Shown piece by piece: positions 33,735 through 40,260 of a DNA stretch of 64,000 bases. The notes under the pieces were generated by a model. That model ran no database searches, was not told where the DNA came from, and saw only the letters and a list, made by a program, of their open reading frames with translations. The stretch is from positions 1-64,000 of the forward strand of contig NZ_JAQYUS010000002.1 in NCBI RefSeq assembly GCF_030686865.1. The letters are read 5' to 3'. Position 1 is the stretch's first letter; each line of letters begins with the position of its first letter. Source of the stretch: Kaistella sp. SH40-3 (lineage in GTDB: Bacteria > Bacteroidota > Bacteroidia > Flavobacteriales > Weeksellaceae). The position numbers and the translations under genes were made by a program.

Positions 33735-34730
33735 TTACATTTTAATGTGATGACGATCCTCGATTTCATCGGCTTCTGAATCCATATCTGAAGTGAACTG
33801 CAAATTACTGGACGTCATTTCCTCCGCAATCATTTTTTCGACCCGAACTCTCTTGATGGCAATGTTCAGTTCATTTCCTAAAAGAATGAGGATGATATTG
33901 ATATTTACCCAAACCATAACCAAAATAATCGTTCCAATCGAACCATACAAAACGTTGTAACGCGCGAAATTCCTTACATAAATTGCAAAAAAATACGTTA
34001 GTAAAACAAATAAAATCGTGGTTAAAATCGCACCCGGAATCGCCTGTTTAAAAGTGGTAATCTTTAAGCAACCTACCCAATAAAATAAAGCCAGCAATAT
34101 AAAGTAGAAAATCGGGAACGAAATAAACCCAATAATTTTCGACATATTATCGACCAACCAGGAAATATTAATTTCAGGAGTGAATAATTTTAGTACGACT
34201 TCACTGTAATAAACACCCAATAGAGAAGCGATAATCAGCACAATAAACGCAATGGTGATGACGAATGCAACAAGATATTCTTTTACGGCTCCTCTTTGCA
34301 AATTGGTATTGATATTAAAACCATTAATCAAAGAATGCGTTCCATTAACAGCGAAAACCATGGCAAAGACAATGGTCAGATTACTGATGTTTTTAATATT
34401 TGGAATAATAAAATTTTGAATATAACCGGTAACATCACTTTGCATATTCGCAGGTAATATATTGTGCATCAGCACTTCAAAAATGTAAAACTGTAGTTTA
34501 TCGTAATGCGGAAGGTACGGCAACAACGAAAGAAGGAATAAAATAAAGGGAAATAAACTCAAAAAGAAACTCCAGGAAATACTGGCAGCGCTTCGGCCAA
34601 TCTGCATTTTGAAAACACCTTGTCCATAAATTTCAAACATTTTCCAAAGAGAAATCCCTAAAAAGGGAATGTGAATCTCATCCAGAAAATCTCTTATTTT
34701 AATGATGAATTGCGGAGTTTTAATGCCCAT
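33735..34730 (-). CDS. YihY/virulence factor BrkB family membrane protein
   Basis: 331 residues from ATG 34730. The longer frame starts at TTG 34751, inside the promoter, and is rejected. Six membrane helices; family motifs include AASISWSFFLSLFPFILFLLSLLP near 60, an NGTHSLINGFN segment and RYNVLYGSIGTIILVMVWV near 260. Formerly called RNase BN, the family is now viewed as an inner-membrane protein of unclear, possibly transport, role. The C-terminal 40 residues are acidic and cytoplasmic. Divergent from rlmH. Confidence 0.88.
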   Translation of the reverse strand: MGIKTPQFIIKIRDFLDEIHIPFLGISLWKMFEIYGQGVFKMQIGRSAASISWSFFLSLFPFILFLLSLLPYLPHYDKLQFYIFEVLMHNILPANMQSDVTGYIQNFIIPNIKNISNLTIVFAMVFAVNGTHSLINGFNINTNLQRGAVKEYLVAFVITIAFIVLIIASLLGVYYSEVVLKLFTPEINISWLVDNMSKIIGFISFPIFYFILLALFYWVGCLKITTFKQAIPGAILTTILFVLLTYFFAIYVRNFARYNVLYGSIGTIILVMVWVNINIILILLGNELNIAIKRVRVEKMIAEEMTSSNLQFTSDMDSEADEIEDRHHIKM

Positions 34731-34735
34731 TAATT

Positions 34736-34756
34736 TATATTTGCAAAACAAAGATA
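34736..34756. promoter_or_regulatory. Overlapping divergent -7 boxes (rlmH and yihY-like gene)
   Basis: Plus strand TATATTTG at 34736-34743 (for rlmH; TTG 23 bases upstream at 34710-34712) and minus strand TATCTTTG at 34756-34749 (for the YihY gene). The two start sites should fall inside each other's promoter, so the genes may compete for polymerase. Confidence 0.45.
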
Positions 34757-34760
34757 AGAA

Positions 34761-35234
34761 ATGCGAATTAATTTAGTCTGCATGGGCAAAACCGATGATA
34801 AAGAAATTACCAATCTGGTAAAATATTATCAAAACCGTTTACCAAAATATTGGAATTTTGAGATCATCGAAATTCCTGATGTAAAAAACGCCAAAAACGT
34901 AAGTCCTGATTTACTCAAAAAGGAAGAGGGAAAATTATTCCTCAATCTTATTGAAAATTCTGACACGGTTGTTCTGCTCGACGAAAAAGGAAAACAGTTT
35001 ACCAGTCGTGAATTTGCGGCTAAAATCGACAGTTGGATGAGTTCCTCGGTAAAGAAAGTTTCAATCATCATCGGCGGTGCTTATGGTTTTTCAGATGAAA
35101 TGTACGAGCGAGCCAATGAAAAAATGTCGCTTTCTAAAATGACTTTTACGCATCAAATGATTCGTCTTTTTTTCGTAGAACAAATTTATCGCGCTGACCA
35201 GATTCTTCAGGGAAAACCCTATCACAATGATTAA
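34761..35234 (+). CDS. rlmH: 23S rRNA (pseudouridine1915-N3)-methyltransferase
   Basis: 157 residues, the usual length for this small SPOUT methyltransferase. Signatures: LLDEKGKQFTSREFA, then IIGGAYGFSDEMYERA (AdoMet knot) and the C-terminal HQMIRLFFVEQIYRADQILQGKPYHND, nearly invariant in RlmH. It methylates Psi1915 in helix 69 of 23S rRNA in assembled ribosomes. Divergently transcribed from the YihY gene. Confidence 0.97.
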   Translation: MRINLVCMGKTDDKEITNLVKYYQNRLPKYWNFEIIEIPDVKNAKNVSPDLLKKEEGKLFLNLIENSDTVVLLDEKGKQFTSREFAAKIDSWMSSSVKKVSIIIGGAYGFSDEMYERANEKMSLSKMTFTHQMIRLFFVEQIYRADQILQGKPYHND

Positions 35235-35315
35235 TTAGATTTATTCTAAAATTTAATTATTTACGGCTTTTACTTCTCACTTTTAATTTTATTTATTTAT
35301 AAAGTTTTTAATGTT

Positions 35316-35323
35316 TATTTTTG
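35316..35323 (+). promoter_or_regulatory. -7 box just before the HipA_2 gene
   Basis: TATTTTTG ends only 6 bases before the ATG at 35330, so the transcript would be leaderless or nearly so. No TTG at the expected distance. Confidence 0.3.
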
Positions 35324-35329
35324 TGACCT

Positions 35330-36109
35330 ATGGAAGATTTGTCCTTACGAACCGTTACGGTAATGCGCTATATTCTGCCTTTGCGAGAAGGCGGCTCTTT
35401 GCCCGCTCTGGCAGAAGCCGATGATGATTTTAAATATGTTTTAAAGTTTCGAGGCGCAGGTCACGGCGTGAAGATGTTGATCTCTGAATTACTGGGCGGA
35501 AAAATTGCGCAGGTGTTAGGTTTACCGATTCCCGAATTGGTTTTCGCCAACCTCGATGTGGATTTTGGACGGGCAGAAGCAGACGAAGAAATTCAGGATT
35601 TACTGAAATTTTCGGAAGGTTTAAATTTAGGACTCCACTTTTTATCCGGTGCGATTGCATACGACCCTTCGGTTAAGATTGACCCACTTCTGGCTTCAAA
35701 AATTGTTTGGTTGGATGGCTACATTACAAATATCGACCGTACTTTCAAGAACACCAATCTTTTGATGTGGCACAAAGAATTATGGGTGATTGATAATGGC
35801 GCATCTTTATATTTTCATCATTCCTGGATGAATTTTGAGAAACATGCTTTAAGTCCATTTGCTTATATAAAAGATCACGTACTCCTTTCCCAAGCCACCA
35901 TGTTGGACGAAGCAGATCAGTTTGCGAAATCCGTTTTAACCGATGAAATTTTACACGCCATTGTAGAACTAATTCCACTGGATTGGCTGGACTGGAAGGA
36001 CACCGACGATTCGCCGGAACAAATAAAAGAAGTGTATTTCAAGTTTTTGAAAACACGCCGCGATCATTCTGTAAACTTTATAAACGAAGCGAAAAATGCA
36101 AGAAAATAA
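35330..36109 (+). CDS. HipA-like kinase-fold protein (HipA_2)
   Basis: 259 residues. YVLKFRGAGHGVKMLISELLGGKIAQVLGLPIPE resembles the HipA N-lobe, with Lys39 as ATP lysine. GYITNIDRTFKNTNLLMW (130-147) carries a catalytic-loop-like Asp136 and Asn141, and VIDNGASLYFHH (153-164) a metal-binding Asp155 in place of DFG. This is the stand-alone HipA_2 domain, shorter than HipA toxins and without the HipB partner. The DUF3037 gene overlaps its 3' end by 14 bases. Function of the pair is unknown. Confidence 0.8.
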   Translation: MEDLSLRTVTVMRYILPLREGGSLPALAEADDDFKYVLKFRGAGHGVKMLISELLGGKIAQVLGLPIPELVFANLDVDFGRAEADEEIQDLLKFSEGLNLGLHFLSGAIAYDPSVKIDPLLASKIVWLDGYITNIDRTFKNTNLLMWHKELWVIDNGASLYFHHSWMNFEKHALSPFAYIKDHVLLSQATMLDEADQFAKSVLTDEILHAIVELIPLDWLDWKDTDDSPEQIKEVYFKFLKTRRDHSVNFINEAKNARK

Positions 36110-36479
36110 AATTTACGAATACGCCGTCATTCGCCTCGTTCCGAAAGTTGAAAGAGAAGAATTTTTCAATATCGGATTAATCATGTTTTCGAAGAGGGAA
36201 AAATACATTCGTTTTGAATTCCATCTTTGTAACGAGAAATTTAAATCGATGAATCCCGAACTCGATTACCAGGATGTTTTTCAAAATTTAGAAAATTTCA
36301 AACACGTTGTGAAAGGCGAAAAAGAAGGCGGACCAATCGCTCTGCTCGATATTCCCGAACGATTCCGATGGTTGACGGCGGTTAGAAGTTCCGTGATTCA
36401 GACTTCCCGTCCGCACCCAGGGAAAACTGTGGATTTAGATGAAACATTTGAAAGGTTGTTTTTGGAATTGGTGAAATAA
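36096..36479 (+). CDS. DUF3037 protein
   Basis: 127 residues, cytoplasmic. YEYAVIRLVPKVEREEFFNIGLIMFSK (4-30) is the DUF3037 signature, followed by FKHVVKGEKEGGPIALLDIPERFRWLTAVRSSVIQTSRPHPG. The start overlaps the HipA_2 gene by 14 bases, so translation is probably coupled. DUF3037 and HipA_2 often occur side by side in bacteria (family knowledge); what the pair does is not known. It is not a HipB-like DNA-binding protein. Confidence 0.82.
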   Translation: MQENKIYEYAVIRLVPKVEREEFFNIGLIMFSKREKYIRFEFHLCNEKFKSMNPELDYQDVFQNLENFKHVVKGEKEGGPIALLDIPERFRWLTAVRSSVIQTSRPHPGKTVDLDETFERLFLELVK

Positions 36480-36553
36480 CTTCATTAAAACTGATTACTT
36501 AATTTGACTAATTCCAATTTTTATAATCTTAAAGTTATCACTAAAAAAACGCC

Positions 36554-37036
36554 ATGAAACTTCAAAGATTCATCTTACTCCTCCTGCTTTCTACTTTTTT
36601 TGCCTGCAGTTCTGACGAATATTCTTTACCACCAGAAAACCCTCAATCGGAAGCCATGTATTTTCCACCAATTTCGGGAAATGATTGGCAAACAAAATCC
36701 GTTGCAAGTTTAGGATGGAACAATTCGAAAGTTCAAGATTTACTGGATTATCTGGAATTGAAACATTCTAAAAGTTTTATGATTCTGCAAAACGGCAAGA
36801 TTGTGATGGAAAATTATTTCGATGGACATCTTTCTACTTCGCCTTGGTATTGGGCAAGCGCAGGCAAAACACTTACCTCGGCTGTGACAGGAATTGCAGC
36901 GCAGGAAGGATACATTAATGTTAATAATAAAGTTTCAACTTATATCGGAACTGGGTGGACAAGCGAACCTTTAGCAAAAGAAAATCTGATTACCTGCAAA
37001 AATCTTTTAACAATGACCTCTGGATTAGATGATTAG
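36554..37036 (+). pseudogene. Serine hydrolase (beta-lactamase class C family), 3' truncated
   Basis: 160 residues, a lipoprotein with lipobox FFACS (Cys18). The beta-lactamase domain starts near residue 55. The nucleophile motif SAGK is present in WYWASAGKTLTSAVTG (about 101-116), and the text runs normally to CKNLLTMTSGLDD, then stops. Full-length relatives are about 350-400 residues and need a YxN motif further on, so the catalytic domain is incomplete. The break falls where the minus-strand remnant 36990-37205 begins, so a deletion probably removed both 3' ends. Confidence 0.8.
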
Positions 37037-37205
37037 CAGCGTCGGTTAGCAGATGGTAATTTCCTTCTTCGCTTATGGCTTTGCAGTAATTCTCCCAGGC
37101 TTTGAGTTTATCGTAACTGGATTTATACTTTTTTAAATTAGGTTTTTGCTGTGCATTTAAAAACACGCAGGCCATTAAATTTAAAAAAAGTAAAAACCAT
37201 TTCAT
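36990..37205 (-). pseudogene. N-terminal remnant of a probable sensor kinase
   Basis: 71 residues. Signal peptide (LLFLNLMACVFLNAQ) followed by a helical segment KKYKSSYDKLKAWENYCKAISEEGNYHLLTDAAN, like the start of TPR-containing LytS-type kinases. After about residue 57 the frame reads back-strand sequence of the serine hydrolase. Its start overlaps the end of the LytTR regulator by 4 bases, the usual regulator-kinase pairing. The kinase identity is inferred from this position; the remaining domains are gone. Confidence 0.6.
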
Positions 37206-37903
37206 ACCAGTAGATTCACATTTTCTTTAAAACTACGTCCGATTGGGATTACCATTTCATTGCTCAAAATAATCTCGGTGGTACTTATTTTATGAACAAA
37301 TTGTTTTTGAACAGCAAAACTCCTGTGAACTCTTATAAATGACTGAAAATGAAATTCTCTCAAGAGATTGCCAATACTCGATAAGACGCAATGTCGTTTC
37401 TGGGTCGTAATGATGAGGGAATAATCTTTCAATGCTTCGATATAAAGAATGTCGTGGAGTTTTACTTTCGTCTGATCATGGCCTTCTTTAATATAAATAT
37501 TATCGCCACCAATACTCGATTCAAACAAATCAGCCTTTTGTCTTATTTCCATAAATTCTTCAACGCGTTTAATCGCATTTTCGAAACGGTCTAATTTAAT
37601 GGGTTTTACAATAAAATCTAAAGTATCAAGTTCATAACTTTCAACAGCAAATTCCGGATACGAGGTGATAAAAATACATGCAGGAATGTCTTTGGCGCTT
37701 TTTCGCAATTCAACGCCTGATTTACCTGGAAGATCAATATCTAAAAACAATATATCTATACTATTATTAGCAATTGCTTCCAATGCATCTTCTGCACAAG
37801 CGTATGCTCCAATGATATTTAAAATAGGAAATCTTTTGGCAAACGATAAAACCGTCAATCGGTCAATCTCGTCATCATCGACAATAACAGCATTGATTTT
37901 CAT
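37202..37903 (-). CDS. LytTR-family response regulator
   Basis: 233 residues. Receiver domain: VDDDE (9-13), phospho-acceptor Asp55 in LFLDIDLPGKSG, and a conserved FITSYPEFAVESYELDTLDFIVKP. The LytTR DNA-binding domain follows from about 135: IKEGHDQTKVKLHDILYIEALKDYSLIIT, then FIRVHRSFAV and IPIGRSFKENV. The gene is divergent from the secreted-protein cluster at 38061 and may regulate it. Its cognate kinase gene appears to have been cut off, so the regulator may now be orphaned. Confidence 0.92.
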   Translation of the reverse strand: MKINAVIVDDDEIDRLTVLSFAKRFPILNIIGAYACAEDALEAIANNSIDILFLDIDLPGKSGVELRKSAKDIPACIFITSYPEFAVESYELDTLDFIVKPIKLDRFENAIKRVEEFMEIRQKADLFESSIGGDNIYIKEGHDQTKVKLHDILYIEALKDYSLIITTQKRHCVLSSIGNLLREFHFQSFIRVHRSFAVQKQFVHKISTTEIILSNEMVIPIGRSFKENVNLLV

Positions 37904-37925
37904 TACATTAGGTTATAGTTTACTT

Positions 37926-37933
37926 CAAATTTA
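37926..37933 (-). promoter_or_regulatory. -7 box of the LytTR regulator
   Basis: Minus strand TAAATTTG, exact TAnnTTTG match, 22 bases before the ATG. Confidence 0.4.
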
Positions 37934-38060
37934 ATGAAAAAGGTTGAAACTTCACCGCTCATCTATTTAAAATGTCGTTCGTCGATTTGGTATTGTTTAC
38001 TTTCTAAAAAAGGTAAAACTTTACATCACCAAAATACTAATTAACCTAACTTTAAAAACG

Positions 38061-38546
38061 ATGAAAAACTACTATTTATCTTCAATCCTAATGGTGCTGT
38101 TCATAAGTATCTCTGGAATTTGTGAAGCACAGCAGTCCATTTTAGCAGCGGGGAACAATGCCCAGTCTGCTGCTGGATCAGTCGCCTATTCAGTAGGGCA
38201 AATATTTTACGAGACCCAGGAATCTGCAACGGGAAAAGTAAATGCGGGAGTTCAACAACCTTATGAAATTTTCCCGCTCGCAACCAATGAAAATTCTTTA
38301 CAGAACAAAATCACCGTTTATCCTAATCCTGTAAAAGATTTTCTAATTGTTGATTTTAATTCTGAAAAATTAGAAAAATCCTCTTATCAATTATTTGATG
38401 GAACTGGCAGAATTATCAATAAAGGAGAACTGAAAAACCTGAAAACAGAAATTAACACTTCCACTCTTTCCTCCGGGTTGTATATGCTCTCTATTTCGCG
38501 TGAGGGAAAAATGGTAAAAACCTTTAAAATAATTAAAAACAAATAG
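38061..38546 (+). CDS. Secreted protein with type IX sorting domain
   Basis: 161 residues. Signal peptide ending CEAQ, then a short conserved block (ILAAGNNAQSAAGSVAYSVGQIFYE), and from about residue 85 a type A T9SS C-terminal domain: ITVYPNPVKDFLIVDF, YQLFDGTGRIINKG, INTSTLSSGLYMLSIS, KTFKIIKNK. With so little between signal and sorting domain, the mature passenger is only about 60 residues. It would be exported by the type IX system and anchored or released at the surface. First gene of a three-gene cluster. Confidence 0.88.
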   Translation: MKNYYLSSILMVLFISISGICEAQQSILAAGNNAQSAAGSVAYSVGQIFYETQESATGKVNAGVQQPYEIFPLATNENSLQNKITVYPNPVKDFLIVDFNSEKLEKSSYQLFDGTGRIINKGELKNLKTEINTSTLSSGLYMLSISREGKMVKTFKIIKNK

Positions 38547-38548
38547 TC

Positions 38549-39967
38549 ATGAAAAAATCACTACAAATCTTCGCATTGCTTTTCTGCATTATCATTAGTG
38601 CACAGGCACCGGAAAAACTTTCTTACCAAGCTGTTATTAGAAATGCTTCTGGTACTTTAATTACAAACGCTACAGTTGGAGTAAAAATCAGCGTCTTGAA
38701 AACGTCTGCTGCTGGAACAGTAGTTTATTCAGAATCTCAAACTCCCACCACGAATGCTAATGGATTAATATCAATTCAAATTGGCTCTGGAACCGTAATC
38801 ACTGGAACTATTTCTGGAATTGACTGGTCTTCAGATTCTTATTTCATTAAAACAGAAACCGATCCTGCAGGTGGAACAAGTTATTCCATAGCTGGAACAA
38901 CACAACTCTTAAGCGTTCCTTACGCTCTTTATGCGAAAAAATCTGGAAGTGATTCGGGTTTTACTTTGCCTTATGCGGGAACATCGTCTGCAGATGCAAT
39001 ACCCTTTAAAATATCAAATACAGGTGCTTCCATAAATCAAGCTGGATATTTTGAAAATACCTCTTTAACAAATACTGCTGCTGCAATTAGTGGCAAAAAT
39101 AATTCTACTGGTGGTAGTGGTATTGGAGTACTAGGTTCGGCAAATTCTAACCCAGATGGAATTTTTTCTGCTGGAGTAAATGGTTACGTAATAGGTGCAG
39201 GAAATGGAGGTGCTGGAGTTTATGGTTTCGCACTGAACGCTTATGGAGTTTATGGTTCCACCGATACTGGTACATCCGTTCGTGGATCTTCTTACGGTAC
39301 TGGTACAGCTGGTTCTTTTGAGTCAAATAATACCGGGACCGCTTTATTTACTTACGGACCTTTAAAATTATACAATATTGGAGAAGGTGATGGTAAAGTC
39401 TTAGCAAGTGATGCTTTGGGAAATGCAACCTGGCAAGATCTTGTTACTCCGTTTGTACATTTTAGCAGTCTTGACGGAAGTAATCAAGTAATACCGCTTG
39501 GAATTACATCAACAATCAATTCTTGGACAGGTATTGAAGAAACGGGCGGTGCTAATTACAATACCACAACGGGAGAATACACAATTCCCATTACAGGTTA
39601 TTACTCTATCATGGCACAAATAGGTTATTTAGAAAAAAACACAGTAAATGGAGATCAAACGGCTCTTGTTATTTTAATAGATGAGTTATCAAGAAAAAAC
39701 GCATATGGTAATAGTGCAGTTATTGGACAATATTACAGTGATCTTTCTGTAAAATTAGAAAAGAAATTGCTTAAAGGACAAAAGGTGAAAATCCAATGTT
39801 TACAATTTGGCAAGCCATCGAATAGTTTATTTTCTCGTGGTTCTACCTTTTCGCTATCAACTTACTTCACAAATAAAAAAATAAAATATCATGAAAAAAG
39901 TAATCATCACCTCAGCATTCATAATAGGAACAACAATTATTTACGCTCAAAAAACAGATGCGGATAA
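38549..39967 (+). CDS. Secreted Gly/Ser/Thr-rich protein with C1q-like C-terminal domain
   Basis: 472 residues with a signal peptide ending ISAQ. Residues 20-130 match the domain common before such repeats (LSYQAVIRNASGTLI, then LLSVPYALYAKKSG). A low-complexity region rich in Gly-Val/Ser follows (AGVYGFALNAYGVYGSTDTG). From about 310 there is a jellyroll-like segment (VIPLGITSTINSW, GEYTIPITGYYSIMAQIGYL) of C1q/TNF type. It starts 2 bases after the sorting-domain gene. The last about 25 residues overlap the next gene in another frame and look non-native, as if a stop near 39877 had been lost. Confidence 0.75.
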   Translation: MKKSLQIFALLFCIIISAQAPEKLSYQAVIRNASGTLITNATVGVKISVLKTSAAGTVVYSESQTPTTNANGLISIQIGSGTVITGTISGIDWSSDSYFIKTETDPAGGTSYSIAGTTQLLSVPYALYAKKSGSDSGFTLPYAGTSSADAIPFKISNTGASINQAGYFENTSLTNTAAAISGKNNSTGGSGIGVLGSANSNPDGIFSAGVNGYVIGAGNGGAGVYGFALNAYGVYGSTDTGTSVRGSSYGTGTAGSFESNNTGTALFTYGPLKLYNIGEGDGKVLASDALGNATWQDLVTPFVHFSSLDGSNQVIPLGITSTINSWTGIEETGGANYNTTTGEYTIPITGYYSIMAQIGYLEKNTVNGDQTALVILIDELSRKNAYGNSAVIGQYYSDLSVKLEKKLLKGQKVKIQCLQFGKPSNSLFSRGSTFSLSTYFTNKKIKYHEKSNHHLSIHNRNNNYLRSKNRCG

Positions 39968-40172
39968 AATCAGCAAAGTGCAAACCATAAGTAAAGAAGA
40001 TCCGCATAATCCCTTGGTAAACGGTATTCCATACAATCAATACAAAGTTCAAGTTCAAGCAGCAGATAAACAGCGTGCAGCGCAAGAAACACAAGCAAAA
40101 AAAGAGAATGAAGCGTATAAAAAACAAAATACCGATATAAAATTACCACCCAAGCCAACAATGGTGGATTAA
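39891..40172 (+). CDS. Small secreted protein, unknown function
   Basis: 93 residues. Signal peptide KKVIITSAFIIGTTIIYAQ, then a hydrophilic Lys/Gln/Asp-rich tail with a coiled-coil-like stretch (VQAADKQRAAQETQAKKENEAYKKQN) and a Pro-rich end. No family recognised. It overlaps the end of the C1q-like gene by 77 bases in another frame. The signal peptide and good ATG spacing argue that this frame is real and the overlap comes from an elongated upstream gene. Third and last gene of the cluster. Confidence 0.65.
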   Translation: MKKVIITSAFIIGTTIIYAQKTDADKISKVQTISKEDPHNPLVNGIPYNQYKVQVQAADKQRAAQETQAKKENEAYKKQNTDIKLPPKPTMVD

Positions 40173-40206
40173 CAAAAAAGTTAAATCTTTTAAAACCAAT
40201 AAACAG

Positions 40207-40237
40207 AAGAGCTTTCAAATTGAAAGCTCTTTTTTTA
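40207..40237 (+). terminator. Terminator of the secreted-protein cluster
   Basis: AGAGCTTTCAA (40208-40218), A, TTGAAAGCTCT (40220-40230), then a T run. Confidence 0.85.
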
Positions 40238-40260
40238 TTATAGTCCGAGAAAATTACTAA

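Noticed and set aside
34731-34751. TTG start for the YihY-like protein
   Set aside because: It falls within the divergent promoter; ATG 34730 fits the family.
35330-36479. Classical HipBA toxin-antitoxin module
   Set aside because: The kinase-like protein is a short HipA_2 domain and the partner is DUF3037, not an HTH HipB protein.
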